A DNA stretch of 64,000 nucleotides from Microcebus murinus. Its lineage: Eukaryota > Chordata > Mammalia > Primates > Cheirogaleidae. A program made the position numbers and the translations under genes. How positions within the stretch are numbered: the first letter of the stretch is position 1; each line of letters begins with the position of its first letter. The stretch covers positions 88,729,001 to 88,793,000 of the forward strand of contig NC_134106.1 of NCBI RefSeq assembly GCF_040939455.1, written 5' to 3'. A model generated the notes under the pieces. The model saw only the letters and a program-made list of their open reading frames with translations. It had not been told where the DNA came from and did no database searches. Shown piece after piece: positions 1 through 11,813 of the stretch.

Positions 1-490
1 CCTGAGTGTGAAGCACTTGCTCCAAACCCTGCCTGGGCTCTCTAGCAGTTCTTACAGTTCCAGTTCACAAAGCCCCCCTTATCCCAGGTGGTCAATTTAC
101 AGAATGGTCCCCCATTTCTCATGATAACTTCATTCTATCCTCTCTTGGAAATGAAGTGCTTTTAACCTTCAACGCCAGCAGAAAATTCACTGATGATTAC
201 CTTAATGGCATTTGAACAATACAAATGTCACATATTGATCCTAATTCCCCACTCTGCCAGGAAGACAGAGCCTCTAGACTTAGGGTTCCGTGGTGCTGAG
301 GATGGAAAACAATGTTTCAGATGTTCTTGAATCAAAGGAGAAAATTGAATTAAAAGCCTAGTGGTTAAGGAGTGGATAGAAATAGGAGGTGGTTTTAAAG
401 GAATGTTTAGATCAATAAATAAGAGAAGGAAATCTGAATGGCTTATTGAAGTGAATAGTAGGACAGAAATATTTAAACTGATCTTTGGCA
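1..490. other. Unassigned sequence
   Basis: No repeat family, exon or RNA gene is recognised here. Short open frames on both strands show no conserved protein character and are treated as chance. Confidence 0.5.
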
Positions 491-494
491 AAGG

Positions 495-1886
495 ACTAAA
501 GGCAATTCAAGGGAGACAGGATAACATTTTCAACAAGTGGTGCTAGAACAACTGGACATCCATATCCACAAGCAAAATAACCCACAAAAGTCTGGACACA
601 GCTCTTCCACTTTGCACAAAAATTAACTCAAAATGGATCATAGATCTAAACATAAAGGAGAAAATCTAGATGTTAGATGTAGCCATGACATCTTAGACAC
701 AACCAGAAGCATGATCCATGAAAGAAAAAAAATGATGAAGTTAAACTTCATTAAAATTTTGAAAAAGTTTATTCTGCAAAGGACACTGTCAACATAATAA
801 AAAGATAAGCCAAAAGTTGGGAAAATCTTTGAAAAGACATAGATAGTAAAGGACTGGTTTCCAAACTATACAAAGAACTCTTTAAAACTCAATAATAAAG
901 ACAACACAACTTAAAAATAGGCAACAGATACCTTACATATATACAGATGACAAATAAGCATATTAAAAGATGCTCAACATTATACATTATTAGGGAATTG
1001 CAAATTAAAATAATGAGATACCACTGTGCACGTATTACAATGGCCCAAATTTAAAACACTGACAACACTAATACCAAGTGCTATTAAACACATGGCACAG
1101 GACTCTCACTCATTGCTGGTACAAATTCTAAATGGTATAGCCACCTTGGAAGACAGCTTGGAAGTTTCTTACAAAACTAAACATACTCTTCCTACACGAT
1201 CAAGTAATTGAGCTCCTTGATTTTCACTCAAAAGAGTTGCCAATTTATGTTTGCAGAAAAATCTGCACACATATGTTTATGATGTGTTAACATATGTTAA
1301 GATGTACTTATAATTGTCAAACTTAAAAGTAACCAAGATGTTCTTCAATAGATGAATTAATAAATGTGGTATTACAATGGAATATTATTCAGAGATAAAA
1401 TGTAATGAGCTATCAAGCCACAAAAAGACATAGAAGAACATTATATACATATTTCTGAATGAAAGAAGCCAGTGTGAAAAGGACATTGTATGATTCCAAC
1501 TTTGTGACATTCTGGAAAAGGGAAATTATGAAGATGGTAAAACAATTAGTGGTTGTCAGGGGCTTAAGAGAAGGAGATGCATGGGTGGACGGTGGATGTT
1601 TAGGGCAGTGAAATTATTCTGATACCATAATGGTGAATGCATATCATCATATATTTGTCAATACGCATAGATGTTTACCACCAAGAGTGAATTCTACCAT
1701 AAACTATAAACTATGGATTTAATATATCAATAGTTGCCCATCAATTACAGCAAATGTACCAGAATAATGCAAGATATTAAGAAGAAGGGAAAATGGGGAT
1801 AGTATGAGGACATATACAAGAACTCTCTGGACTTTCTATTCAATTTTTTTGTAAGTCTAATTTCTCTAAAAATTAAAGTCTTAAAA
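495..1886 (+). repeat. Ancient L1 fragment, ORF2 C-terminal part and 3' UTR
   Basis: The order matches the 3' third of mammalian L1: a 'caacaagtggtgctagaacaa' type segment, then 'ggaattgcaaattaaaataa' near 1000, the 'tggaatattattcagagata' segment near 1380, and an A-rich 3' end near 1886. Stops and indels are everywhere, so it is a dead copy of an old (L1M-type) subfamily. The subfamily was not determined. Confidence 0.8.
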
Positions 1887-2435
1887 ATACTACCAAATAA
1901 TTCACCAAAAAAGTGTCATGCAATCAACCCTTTGTAGTCTGAAGTTGATTATTTTATATTTGTGTTTAAGTAAATTGGTCCTTAGATAATTTATATTGTG
2001 TATTTCATAACATTCATAAAAAGTCATATGTATTCAGAAAATAAAAAAATAAATAATAATAAACTTATCATAAAATACCACTACCTAGATACTAATATGA
2101 TTAAGTTCGGTGAATGTTTAAGAAATTAATATTTTACATTTCTTTGGGAACTATATGTTTCTGACATTTAATCAGATAAAATCTTGTCTTACCAGAGTGT
2201 GGGTGTCCTGTCACCTAAGGCTATATTTTTCCTAAAGTTTATTTCACAGCACCAGGTATGATGTCTCTGATAAATACATGATTTCAGTTAATTGGTTAAT
2301 TAATCTGTGGGGTTCCTCTACCTAGGTAGGCTTCAGGTGCTCACTGTTCCTCCTTCTCCATCTCACATTTGAGTTTAGGATCAATTGAGTAAGAAGGCGG
2401 TTGGAGAAGCAGAAATCATGATTGTACTAGAATGG
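1887..2435. other. Unassigned AT-rich sequence
   Basis: Low-GC sequence without a recognisable repeat boundary or coding signal. Confidence 0.4.
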
Positions 2436-2439
2436 CCGC

Positions 2440-2545
2440 AAAAGGGACATGGGATGGACAGATCAAGCCAAGTAGATTCTCATCCAAGCCTGCCCTTCTG
2501 TGACTGTGGCTGCACAACTAACTCCTCTAAGCCTCAGTCTCCTCT
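2440..2545 (+). repeat. Possible MIR fragment
   Basis: The stretch 'cctcagtctcctcttctaca' resembles the conserved MIR core 'cctcagtttcctcatctgta'. Flanking similarity is weak. Confidence 0.4.
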
Positions 2546-2999
2546 TCTACAAAACAGGTCATTCTTAAAGACACATTTTCTTGTTCACAGTAAATTGGTT
2601 AGTTCTTAATTCTTCGTCCCCATACCATTCTTTTAGCTAACTCAAGAGCTCTAAATCCTGTAGTTAGAATCTTGCCCAAACAATCAAATAAGTTTATTTT
2701 TACTCTGCATTTCAGTTTAAACTGCTCTTTCTGACCAAATAAACCCCAGAGTTGAAGGACTGCTATTTATAAATAATATGACTCTCCTTTTTTTCAAAGA
2801 AACTCTATTTTCAGCTTTAGCAAAATCACCAAGATTTTGTGTCTGTTAAAAGAAAAATCATGCAGCAGAGATTTTTTTTTTTCAACTAAAGAATGGGAAA
2901 CAAAACAGCTTCCTAAAGAGTAAAAGTATGCACTTTAAATGTTTAAGTACTTTAAAGAACCCTTGATAACTAGGTTATCTACTATAATGCTAGAGCTGA
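2546..2999. other. Unassigned sequence
   Basis: Nothing recognised apart from a short poly-T run near 2871-2883. Confidence 0.4.
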
Positions 3000-3135
3000 G
3001 AGAATTAAGAAATTATCTGTTTTACCTCTTCTGTTCACGGATATAGAAATTGAGTACCAGAAAGAAACATTGTTCAAGGTCACTCAGCTACCTAATATCA
3101 GAACTAGGATTAACACTGAAGTATCCTAGTCTGTT
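3000..3135 (-). repeat. MIR fragment
   Basis: The + strand reads like the reverse complement of MIR: 'gatatagaaattgagtacca', then 'tcaaggtcactcagctacct', then an 'aactaggatt' segment. This order matches the core of a MIR SINE in antisense. Confidence 0.6.
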
Positions 3136-3834
3136 TCACCAAAAAATAATCCAACAAATTAGTAAATACTGAGTGAAGGTAACTAGTTATGAGATAACAT
3201 TATTGATAAGTCATGCCTGAATATACAAATTCTATTACCCCCTTTCCTGGTCCCTGTGAGGGAAGATTTTCTAAAATTAAGATCTCTTAATGAACCTCGT
3301 TATCCTAAGGAAGAGCTTCAAAATATATATAAGTTGAGATACATGTATGTATCGTGTTTCTTTGAACTTTCATTTCTGCATACCAGGGAAGTAATTGTGC
3401 ACTTTATTTAGCCTTGTTATAATAGATATCTCTCTCTTTGTAGACTTTCTCTATTCTCCTAACTAAATGCTAGATTCAGGTTTATACTTGTGTATGGAAA
3501 GGTATGAATCAGTCTGGAGGACCATTGGGACAAATACACTCTCCTGTGCTTTCCACCTCTTTGTATTCTTTTTTTTTTTTTTTTTGCTTTCCCCCATCAC
3601 TGCTATGTAAAATCATTTGAATGATGAGTTTCACATTTAAGCTTAGAGAGAATGAAGCTACCCTGGTTTCAATCTCAACAAAACTAGGTCTCCACATGGT
3701 TTATCAGAGAGCTCACTCTAATATATCTGTTGCTTGAGACAAAGACCCAGCTATTATTAAATGTATTTGCTTTGTTATTCAACCCAGTGGTTTACAGAAA
3801 GAAGTAGCTGAGCAAGACAGCATATTAGCATTAC
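3136..3834. other. Unassigned sequence with a poly-T tract
   Basis: No family recognised. A poly-T run at 3569-3585 could be the tail of an antisense retroposon, but no body could be assigned. Confidence 0.4.
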
Positions 3835-3836
3835 TA

Positions 3837-4236
3837 CCGTGTTTCCCTGAAAATAAGACCTACCCATAAAATAAGCCCTAGCAGGATTTCTAAGCATTTG
3901 TGCAATATAAGCCCTACCCCGAAAATAAGACCTAGTGATGGGCATGGCTACGCAGAGTATCTGCACAACCCATGCATTTAGTTGCAGAGCAGTAAAGAAG
4001 ATAAGCAGCCCTTCTCGTCTGCCCCATCGTGACAGCTACTATCCCAGAGGTGACCCGAAAGGTGCAGGCAGCCCCACCAACAAGGTCAGCTCCCCCTGCC
4101 AGGTCATGGCCATCCTGTGAGTGCTGCAAGCTGAGGCTTTGAAGGAAAAATAACACATACCCTGAAAATAAGCCTTAGGGTGTTTTCTTGAGGAAAAATA
4201 AATATAAGACCCTGTCTTATTTTCAGGGAAACACGG
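3837..4236. mobile_element. Non-autonomous Tc1/mariner-like DNA transposon, 400 bp
   Basis: Perfect 23-bp terminal inverted repeats start with CCGTGTTTCCCTGAAAATAA and end with its reverse complement. The element is flanked by TA on both sides (3835-3836 and 4237-4238), the target duplication of Tc1/mariner elements. Subterminal motifs of the 'ataagacctac' and 'ataagccctag' type recur inside both ends. The GC-richer centre has no transposase frame, so it was mobilised in trans. Perfect inverted repeats suggest a fairly recent insertion for a primate. The exact family name is not known to me. Confidence 0.85.
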
Positions 4237-4239
4237 TAG

Positions 4240-5320
4240 TTTCTCTAGACCAATTCCTTCTACCGCCTTAATAATATCTCAACTTTATATTGGATCCAGC
4301 TGGATTCCCTATAAAAAGAACATAATATATGGGACAATATCTGAGCTGTATTATATATATTCTTTCTAATCTTCAACAACTCTACAAAAAATAAAAATCT
4401 GAGATTGAAAATTGACATTCTAGATTATTAGACTGTCAAGTGTTCTTACTTTCTAACATGAAAATGGATGGAAATGAAGGCTGGCATTGAACAAAATGAT
4501 ACATTTTATTCAAATTTTAATTTAACTAAATTAATTTATTAATTTAAATTTAATTTATTTTTAATTCAACCAACCTACCACCAACAATCCAACAACAAAT
4601 CTAAAGGACAGCATTACCTATTTTTCAGTTGTAGAAATCAAGGCTCCTGGAAATTATATGAGTTGCTTGAAGTCCAACAGTTTTGTTGAGAAATAATGGA
4701 GGCAAAAACTCAGGGATTGCAATTTCATATATAACTCTTCCATAACAGCAGGACTCTATATTTGTCTTGAGAAATGATTGATGTTCCTTTTGAGAAAATG
4801 CTTTTTAAAGACACACACATTTGTGCATGGGTGTGCCTCAAGTTCTGGGAATGCACTACAAATAGGGTAATCAAGCCCGTCACAAAGCGCCAGCTCAGGA
4901 AGAATGAGGAAGTCATTAAGATTTCGCTATCCTGGCCCTGCCATGGCTGGGAATAAATAGCAGCTTTCTGTAAAGACTTCTGAAAAAAAAAAAAATCAGA
5001 GAAGAGGCTGTAACTAAAGTCTTGTCAATCCCAGATCCTTCCTGACCAGATGGAAGTTCATGTACAGGGTAAACAGAGGAAGCCTAGTGCCTATCAAAGC
5101 ACTGGATTGAAAAGAGTACTAGCTACAGTCAGTTGGGGTGATTTATTCATAGTCAATTATTAATATTTCAAAGTGAGTGGAATCAATGCTATTTGTTCTA
5201 CCTTGAGTGCGGTTCCTTGTCTTTTCTGCATTGTGAAAAATGAAAAGGGTCCTCATAAAATGTCACTTCTGGGAAAGCTTTAATCACTCTCTAGTTAGTT
5301 ACTCCTTTACATATCTTTAC
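4240..5320. other. Unassigned sequence
   Basis: Contains an AT-rich stretch around 4500-4570 and an A-run at 4982-4994. No gene or clear repeat was recognised. Confidence 0.4.
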
Positions 5321-5329
5321 ATGCTAATG

Positions 5330-5810
5330 CATATCATTCTGTAGCATAAGTATTATTATTAAGTCATCATGCTCTGCCTGTGTTAATTTGGCCTCTATCA
5401 GGGAAGCAGGCCCACTATGAGTAATATGAAATGAAGGATTGATTATAGGGGGTAACCAACACATATAATTGTGGGAGAAAGTGAAGAAGTCTAATGGAAG
5501 CTGTTGGCTCAGCATCTGGCAATGACCTAACATCACTGAAGGTCTGCAAAGCAACCCATCAGGGAAAATAATATGGAAGTGAAATAGGGGATAGCAAGGA
5601 CAAAATGAAATCTGTAAAGAAAACCAAAACCTACAAGGACAACTAGAACCCACATCTGCACTATCTCTCCCCATAATGATGCAGTTGGCCATCAGAAGAA
5701 GCGGATGTCCTTTACTATAAAACTGAAAGCTCACCTGGTTCAAAACTTAGAGAAGCTAAAAGAGGAAATCCAGCAAAGGGTGGTGAAGCTGCTGCAAGCC
5801 AAGGTTCTCT
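5330..5810 (-). repeat. Possible degraded retroviral LTR (ERVL-like)
   Basis: The run of motifs ('gcaggcccactatgagtaat', then 'ggattgattata', 'catctggcaatgacc', 'atgaaatctgtaaag') resembles an old mammalian LTR read in antisense. A 139-codon open frame on the minus strand lies within it and has no recognised domain. The assignment is tentative. Confidence 0.3.
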
Positions 5811-5889
5811 CCCATGATAGCAATTAAGTCTGCATATCAGCGGCAACATGAAAACGTGCAGTGGTTTTGTCACCATAAACCAACATTTG

Positions 5890-6198
5890 AGCCAGGCATG
5901 GTGGCCTATACATAATCCCAGCACTTTGGTAAGCCAAGGAGGAAGGATTGCTTGAGGCTAGGAGTTTGAGATCAGTCTGGGCAAAATAGTGAGACCCTGT
6001 CTCTACAAAAAATAAAATAGAATAAATTAGCTGGCCATGATGATGCATACGTGTAGTACTAGCTACTTGGGAAACTGAGCCAGGAGGATTGATTGAGCCT
6101 GAGTGTTGGAGGTTGCAGAGAGCTGTGACTGTGCCGCTGCACTCCAGCCTAGGTGACAGAATGAGACCCTATCTCTAAACACAAACAAACAACAACAT
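5890..6198 (+). repeat. Full-length old Alu (AluJ-like)
   Basis: A dimeric Alu begins 'gagccaggcatggtggccta' and has both arms and a short AACA-type tail. It lacks the lemur-type linker and is diverged, so it is an early Alu. CAACATTTG occurs at 5881-5889 and again at 6199-6207, a perfect 9-bp target-site duplication. Confidence 0.92.
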
Positions 6199-6479
6199 CA
6201 ACATTTGGAAGATACTAACTACTGCTTCACTTTCACATTCTAAACCATTATCAAGTTTTCTTCTATGGAAGCCTAATCTGGATTTACATAAGAAAAGGGA
6301 TTCTGGAAAGATACAGCTTACTTGAATGGACATGGTAAAAAGCCATTCTAGATTGTGATCTTCCCAAAGAGATGCTGCATGTCTTCTTAATCATTTTCAT
6401 CACACCTAAAAGTGCATAAACTTGTCTCTGGAACATCGTAGCAATTTGTGAAAGTTTTAAAAAATCAAGCCCCTAAATT

Positions 6480-6811
6480 CTGTGACATGTAGTGGGGCCT
6501 TTGTTCCCTTCACTTGAATATGGGATCTGTTACTGACCGAATATGACAGAAGGAACACTCTACCAGTTTCTGGGTCAGGGCCTAAGGAAAAGGCACCTTT
6601 CACTTCTTGCTTCTTGGAACACATGCTGTATAGCCATGCCATCAGGAAGCTCAAGTTATATGTTGAGGTCATGTACAAATGATCCAGCTATCAGCTCAGC
6701 TAATGGCCAGCATCAATGCCTGGACATATGAGTGTAGTCGTCTTTGTAATAACTTGAACTTAGTAACTAACTGCAACCATCAGAAAAATTTAAAACTGCC
6801 CAGGTAAAGCC
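6480..6811 (+). repeat. MLT1-type LTR, 5' portion
   Basis: Matches the MaLR/ERVL LTR pattern: 'cacttgaatatgggatctgt', then 'cagtttctgggtcagggcct', then 'cttcttggaacacatgctgt'. The LTR stops where the inverted-repeat element at 6812 begins and resumes near 7876, so the two pieces are one LTR interrupted by a later insertion. Confidence 0.65.
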
Positions 6812-7875
6812 AGAAGGAGCCAATAATAATCCTAAAAGACACAATCCTGAACACAATAATCCCAAATGTTGAAATCCTGAAAGATCAAAATCTCAAAGTA
6901 TGAAATCCCAGAAATAATAATTCCTAAAGATCAAAATCTTAAAAATATGATTCTGGGAAAATTAATTTAAAAAAATTATTTAAAAGATATTTACTTAAAT
7001 TTTTAAAGGAGATTTATTTGAGAAACATAGAAAACATGACAAAATACTTCATAGGCCACTTCATACAATAAAATAAACAATGATAATGTATATATGTTTT
7101 GAAGACAACACGCTAGTAAACTAGTGACAGTGGCAAGGATATAACAGTTATGAGCAGATAAACCTATTCATAAAGAGATAGTCAAAAATGGAAATATTTA
7201 AATGCATATCACTATGGTTGGTAATTGTGTATACCCAACTTTGTAACTGTCGTCATTTGAAATATCATGATAAATTATAAGTCTTTTGATAAGATCAATC
7301 AAAGACTGCAATGGGTCATAAGTCAAACTTATGCAGTCAAAGAGTCAAGATCTTGAGAAATTTTATCTTTCACAAATGTAGATGTATGAAAGTTCATCTC
7401 TTCCTCTACTGAGGGTATTTCAACTTTTTATGTACATGCATAATGTTTACACACAAAGTCAAGGTTGTTATAATACACTTTTGGTGGAGTCATAGTTGCA
7501 AAAAATACATAAAATGAATTAGAACTCTTTAAAAGTCTCTATATAATTTATACCTCCAGTATTGGAAATGATGCAAAGATGAAATACATAGCATAGCAAA
7601 CTGCTTTACCAGATTTCCAGATATTCTTTAATCCAATCAAGTTAACACTTAAAATTAAGTTCACAAGTCTACCACTTGTCAAATTAGAACTTACATGCAT
7701 CTCTTCAAACCATATTTACTTTCTAAACAAAGAAAACAACAAGGTAATAATCCCACCTAACATGATGACTGTGATTTTTAAGGATTTTAGATGTCAGGAA
7801 TTTGGTGTTTTGGAGTTTCAACATTTGAGATGGTGACATTTGGGATTGTGTCTTTCAGGATGATGATCCTAACCC
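6812..7875. mobile_element. DNA transposon with long imperfect inverted repeats, inside an MLT1 LTR
   Basis: The left end (6812-6930) is rich in 'aatcccaaatgttgaaatcc' type repeats. The right end (7755-7875) is its imperfect reverse complement: both contain 'aaagacacaatc' followed by 'caaatgttgaaa' when read inward. No transposase frame survives in the AT-rich interior. The repeated 'ggattt...cattt' pattern recalls the eutherian Ricksha (MuDR-like) group, but that name is from memory and unconfirmed. No convincing target duplication was found. Confidence 0.6.
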
Positions 7876-7985
7876 AAGCCCATTCAATATACATAATTGT
7901 GAGAGATAAGAAAAAAATTCTACTTGTTTTTCAGGCCACTAATTTTGGGATTATTTGTTATTAAGGTACTCAGAATAGATTATAA
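7876..7985 (+). repeat. MLT1-type LTR, 3' end
   Basis: The sequence 'aattgtgagagataag', then 'caggccactaattttgggat' matches the 3' end of MLT1-type LTRs. It continues the LTR interrupted at 6812. Confidence 0.6.
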
Positions 7986-8008
7986 TACCAAGAGTGAAAT
8001 GCTGCAAC

Positions 8009-8045
8009 AGTTTTTTGTTTTTTTTTGTTTTTTTTGTTTTTTTAA
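8009..8045. repeat. T-rich simple repeat
   Basis: Runs of T broken by single G residues. Confidence 0.8.
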
Positions 8046-9300
8046 ATAGCATTGGTTTAGAATGAATCAAGCAATTAGAAGAAGCTGGAAGGACCTCAAG
8101 GAGACTGCTAGTAAAAGCGTAAAATATTTCAAGAAGTCAGTCAGGGAGGGCCCAAAGGAAAGTTTCTGGAAGCTGTAGGAAAGAAAGTGCATGTGGTAAC
8201 AGAGACTGACTGCACTGACACCTGTGGTGAAGTCTCCATTAGGAAATTTGCAACTGATAAGCTCAGAGATCTAGCTAAGAAGCCAGTGTGTTGATAAAAT
8301 GTTAAATATGAAGACTTCTGGGCTTGCTGAATTTTGAATTAAAGCTGTTTCTCATTCCCAGCCTCTCCAGATAGCAAATTATTCTAAAATTAAAAATGGC
8401 CCTGGTCAAAGATCAAATACAGGGTAGGATGTTCTATGACCTGAGGATAATTTAAGCGGTGTCTCATAAAATCCTTCAAGGGAATAAAAATTCTCTAAGG
8501 ATCTCAAGGTGACAGCTTCCAGATCTGTTCCATTAAACAATAGGACTTCTAAAAATTTTAAGGGCATTTTCTAACCAGCAGCTTCACGAGAAACCCAAGG
8601 TAGAGAAAAGAAGGATTTTTCTAAAAGATAATTGTGATTTGGCTTAGTCTAATCAAGTGAACCAACATAAGAGTCATTAAAACAATGCACAAATGTTTTA
8701 AAATAAATTTCTAGTAGAAGCTTCACCTGCTTCAGTAAAATGAAGTAGTGGTAGTACAAAATGAAAAAAAAAATGTGGTGGGAAACAGGCTGGGAAGTCT
8801 AATTAGTTGCAAAGTCAATTTCCTTATGGAAAAAGATGAATGGCTCATAGGAAGGAACCTTGAGCCAATAGTACAGAGCTAAAGTCTGTAAGAATCACTC
8901 TCAGAGTAGAGCAAAGAGCCCTACTGAAAATGTAGGTGGATGGATTTCCAAATTGCTATGGACCAGAAACTGTGCCTTTTGTTTCTCCACTTTTTTTAAG
9001 AACGTGTCAGTATATGTTATTCTGAACCTATTCCACTATTGCATGTTGTGTGTGTGGGAAGGGACAAGGCAAAGAGTGGGCAAATAGTTGTCTTTAGTTT
9101 GTAAATCTTTAGATTGAGAGAAACAAGAAATAAGGGTCTGTACTTTAGGGACCATAGCTAAGAAGCTAATTTAAATAAAAGTATTTGGACCTTGAGGCTG
9201 CATCTATTGCTGTTATGCTATAAAATTTGGGGGGAGATTCTGGGAATGAGTATATTTTGCATTTTGGAGTGATGTTCACAATTTGAAGTTGGTGGCCAGA
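8046..9300. other. Unassigned sequence
   Basis: No gene, RNA or repeat family recognised on either strand. Confidence 0.4.
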
Positions 9301-9304
9301 CCGT

Positions 9305-9450
9305 GGTGGTTTAAATAAAAAACAACCTTGATATTCTTTGATATGTTTCCCATTGAGAGATGGGATCTATGTCCCTTTGCCTTGAAACTGGGTGCTGTAA
9401 CTGCTCTTCTAATAGATTACAGTAAAAGGGACACTCAGGAAAGTTTTTAT
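9305..9450 (+). repeat. MLT1-type LTR fragment
   Basis: The 'gggatctatgtccctttgcc', then 'ttgaaactgggtgctgtaac' order matches the middle of MLT1-type LTRs. Both ends are lost. Confidence 0.5.
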
Positions 9451-9721
9451 TAATCTAATTGCTATTTATTAGTAATCATATTTTGTGGAGTGTTTAGATA
9501 TTTGAAGTATTGTCCTGGTGAGGAAATTGAATACTCAAAATTCAAGTAATTTTTTTTATAGTACACAGAATTATAAGTTATTTTCTTAATTTCCCATTCT
9601 AGTCCATTCCCTACCATATCATTAACAGGCAGTGCTAAACGCAAAATAACACACTGATTAAGAATTTTGTCTGTTTTTCACCATGCAAATATAGACTGGT
9701 CCTCCTTTTGAATGAAAGCCC

Positions 9722-9850
9722 TAACATTCATTACATTCTTGTTGAACCTAACACAGATTTGTTTAAAGGACTCAGAAAAAATAACAACTGGAGCAGGTTT
9801 CAGGGTCACATTTAAATAAGATTTTTTTAAAAAGCTGGGTTCCTAAAATG
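9722..9850 (+). repeat. Direct duplication, copy 1
   Basis: About 125 bp, from 'cattcattacattcttgttg' to 'ttcctaaaatg', is repeated in the same orientation at 11691-11813 with roughly four-fifths identity by eye. The flanks are unrelated. The sequence does not belong to a family I recognise. Confidence 0.65.
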
Positions 9851-10109
9851 CACTAAGAAATAAACAGAATATGAGGGAACCACTAGATTTGATGGCGAAA
9901 ATATTTTAATATATACATAAATAATGCATATGGTTCAATTTCAATTGTTCCTTTTTAATGTAGATTAATCTATGACAATAAATGCTCATTTTTGCTTTCT
10001 CTTTTCCCAGCATGTGACACTTACAATAAGCGCTCTCTCTCTCTCAAGGACTCAGTCTTCTAGTTAAGGATCAAGGTTAACAAACATGAAATAGCTTCAT
10101 ACAGGGCCA

Positions 10110-10570
10110 TGTACAGTAAGGAAAATTGGCCTCAGAATCACAAAATTGTTGTTCTAGGTCAGGGGCTGGCAAACTTTTTCTGCAAAGACTCACACAGTAA
10201 ATACTTTAGGTTTTGCAAGCCACATGGTCTCTGTGGCAACTACTCAGCTCTGCTGTTGTAGCATGAAAACAACCATAGACAACTGATACATGAATCAGTG
10301 AGGCTGTGCTCCATGAAAATTTTATGTACAAAAGCAGGTGGCTGACTGGATCATGCTACTGATTGCAGTTTGCTGGCTCCTGTTCTAGTCCTTACCTAGC
10401 CATTGGTTCATTGCATATCCCAGGGATAAATCATGGTGGCAGCTCTGAGCTCTGTCTTCCTTATCTGTAAAATGAGGATAATAACAGCAACCTCCCAGAC
10501 ATTACCAGTATAAGGAGAAACTAAAAAGGATACTTGTGGACGTTTTTGGAAATAGCTGTGTTCTAGACAT
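10110..10570 (+). repeat. MIR interrupted by a hAT element
   Basis: The segment after 10383 follows the MIR sense strand: 'cttacctagccattggttca', then 'cttccttatctgtaaaatga', then 'ggataataacag'. The part before 10160 is the MIR 5' end. The hAT element at 10160-10382 lies inside it. Confidence 0.7.
10160..10382 (+). mobile_element. Non-autonomous hAT-Charlie element
   Basis: Begins 'caggggctggcaaacttttt' and ends 'tttgctggctcctg', an imperfect terminal inverted repeat. The interior matches the mammalian medium-reiterated hAT family with 'ttttgcaagccacatggtct'. Eight bases on each side, TTCTAGGT and TTCTAGTC, match at six positions, as expected for an old hAT target duplication. Confidence 0.8.
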
Positions 10571-10699
10571 GTTAAGTTAGTTGCCATTCTTATATACTTT
10601 TCCCAGTCTCCTGGCTCTGTTCTCTTAGCTTTCTTATACCTTTCTTGTACAATAGGAATTTTCAGTTATTCCTTTTCATTTGGGGTTGGTGAGACATTT

Positions 10700-11050
10700 T
10701 AGAGGGCTGCCTCAGGCTCTCTTGGCCTTGATATCCTACAGAGTCATCTTTGTTCCATGGCTTATGGCATGCTCTTTCATCAGCTGTCCTTCCCTGACCC
10801 TGCTATCTAAATTAGTTGTCACCACCATCTTTGTTAAACCCTGCTTCATTTTCTTTACAACATGTATCACAGAAATTATCTTGTTTTTTTTTTTTTTATA
10901 CCTTGGCTTTATAATTATTTTTTAGCCCCATTATGATGGCAATTTAATTATTTTCTGATTTGTTTAGTAGTATTTCCTAAAGATTTAGGAATGTAGTTGC
11001 CATATATTTTAAGTTCAATATACATTTGTTGAATAAATTAAATGAATGAA
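10700..11050 (+). repeat. L2 LINE 3' end
   Basis: Follows the L2 3' terminal pattern: 'tgtccttccctgaccctgct', then 'tcattttctttacaacatgt', ending in a 'catttgttgaataaattaaa' tail. An 81-codon frame across it is a chance by-product. Confidence 0.7.
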
Positions 11051-11690
11051 ATGCACACTATTGTGTCATCCTACGTGCAAAAGTAGAAGTTCTGCTGTGT
11101 ATCTGGTCTGGTCACTCCAGTTTCTAAAGTCTGTATCAGAGATTTTACTTTTAGATTACTAAGCAAAGTACAGATGTGTACTACAATTTTATGATGACAT
11201 TGATGGAGATTAATTGAAAATGCCTTAAATATTGAATGAGAACTTTGTACTATGCATTTAACTTGAATGTACTCACCTACTAGGGCCCTTCATGATACTG
11301 TTTACAGAAAATATGCCATTTTTGCCTATTTCCTAATTGTAGTTTGTTTTAACAATAATGTGCTTTGTCAGCTACATATCTGCAGAGTGTCCACCAATAT
11401 GGTCTTTTCCAAATGCCTCATATCCTATAGCTGTCAATTTCTGTGTATTTGTGTGTTTCTCTGTACCTTGATTCTCTTTGGGAATGGGAGTGAGGTTCAA
11501 GGGCTACTCTTTTTTTTATTGAACATGCACTTGGCAAATGGAGTTTAAGGTAAAAACAGATTGCCTTTTGCAGAGAAACATAGATACCTTTGCACAGTGT
11601 TACACTCTCACTTGCTCTTACTGCCTAAAACCAATCAGGATTTTATTCAGAATCCATTTCAGCACCAATAATGTGTAGCCACAAAAGCTT
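11051..11690. other. Unassigned sequence
   Basis: A 93-codon + frame at 11267-11548 shows no domain and no codon character. Nothing else was recognised. Confidence 0.4.
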
Positions 11691-11813
11691 CAGCATTCAT
11701 TACATGCTTACTGAACCTAACACAGGTTTCTGAAGGACATAGAAGAATAGTGACAAGGCCAGGTTGCAGGGTTACCTTTAAATAAGATTTTTTTTAAGTT
11801 GGATTCCTAAAGG
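11691..11813 (+). repeat. Direct duplication, copy 2
   Basis: Second copy of the 9722-9850 unit, about 1.97 kb downstream in the same orientation. Both copies share 'cctttaaataagatttttt' like sequence followed by 'ttcctaaa'. Confidence 0.65.

Noticed and set aside
4900..4975. TATA-like 'gggaataaatagcag' after a GC-richer stretch, considered as a promoter
   Set aside because: A single TATA-like match with no downstream gene or CpG enrichment is not enough.
5324..5743. 139-codon open frame on the minus strand
   Set aside because: Lies in probable degraded LTR sequence; no family similarity recognised.
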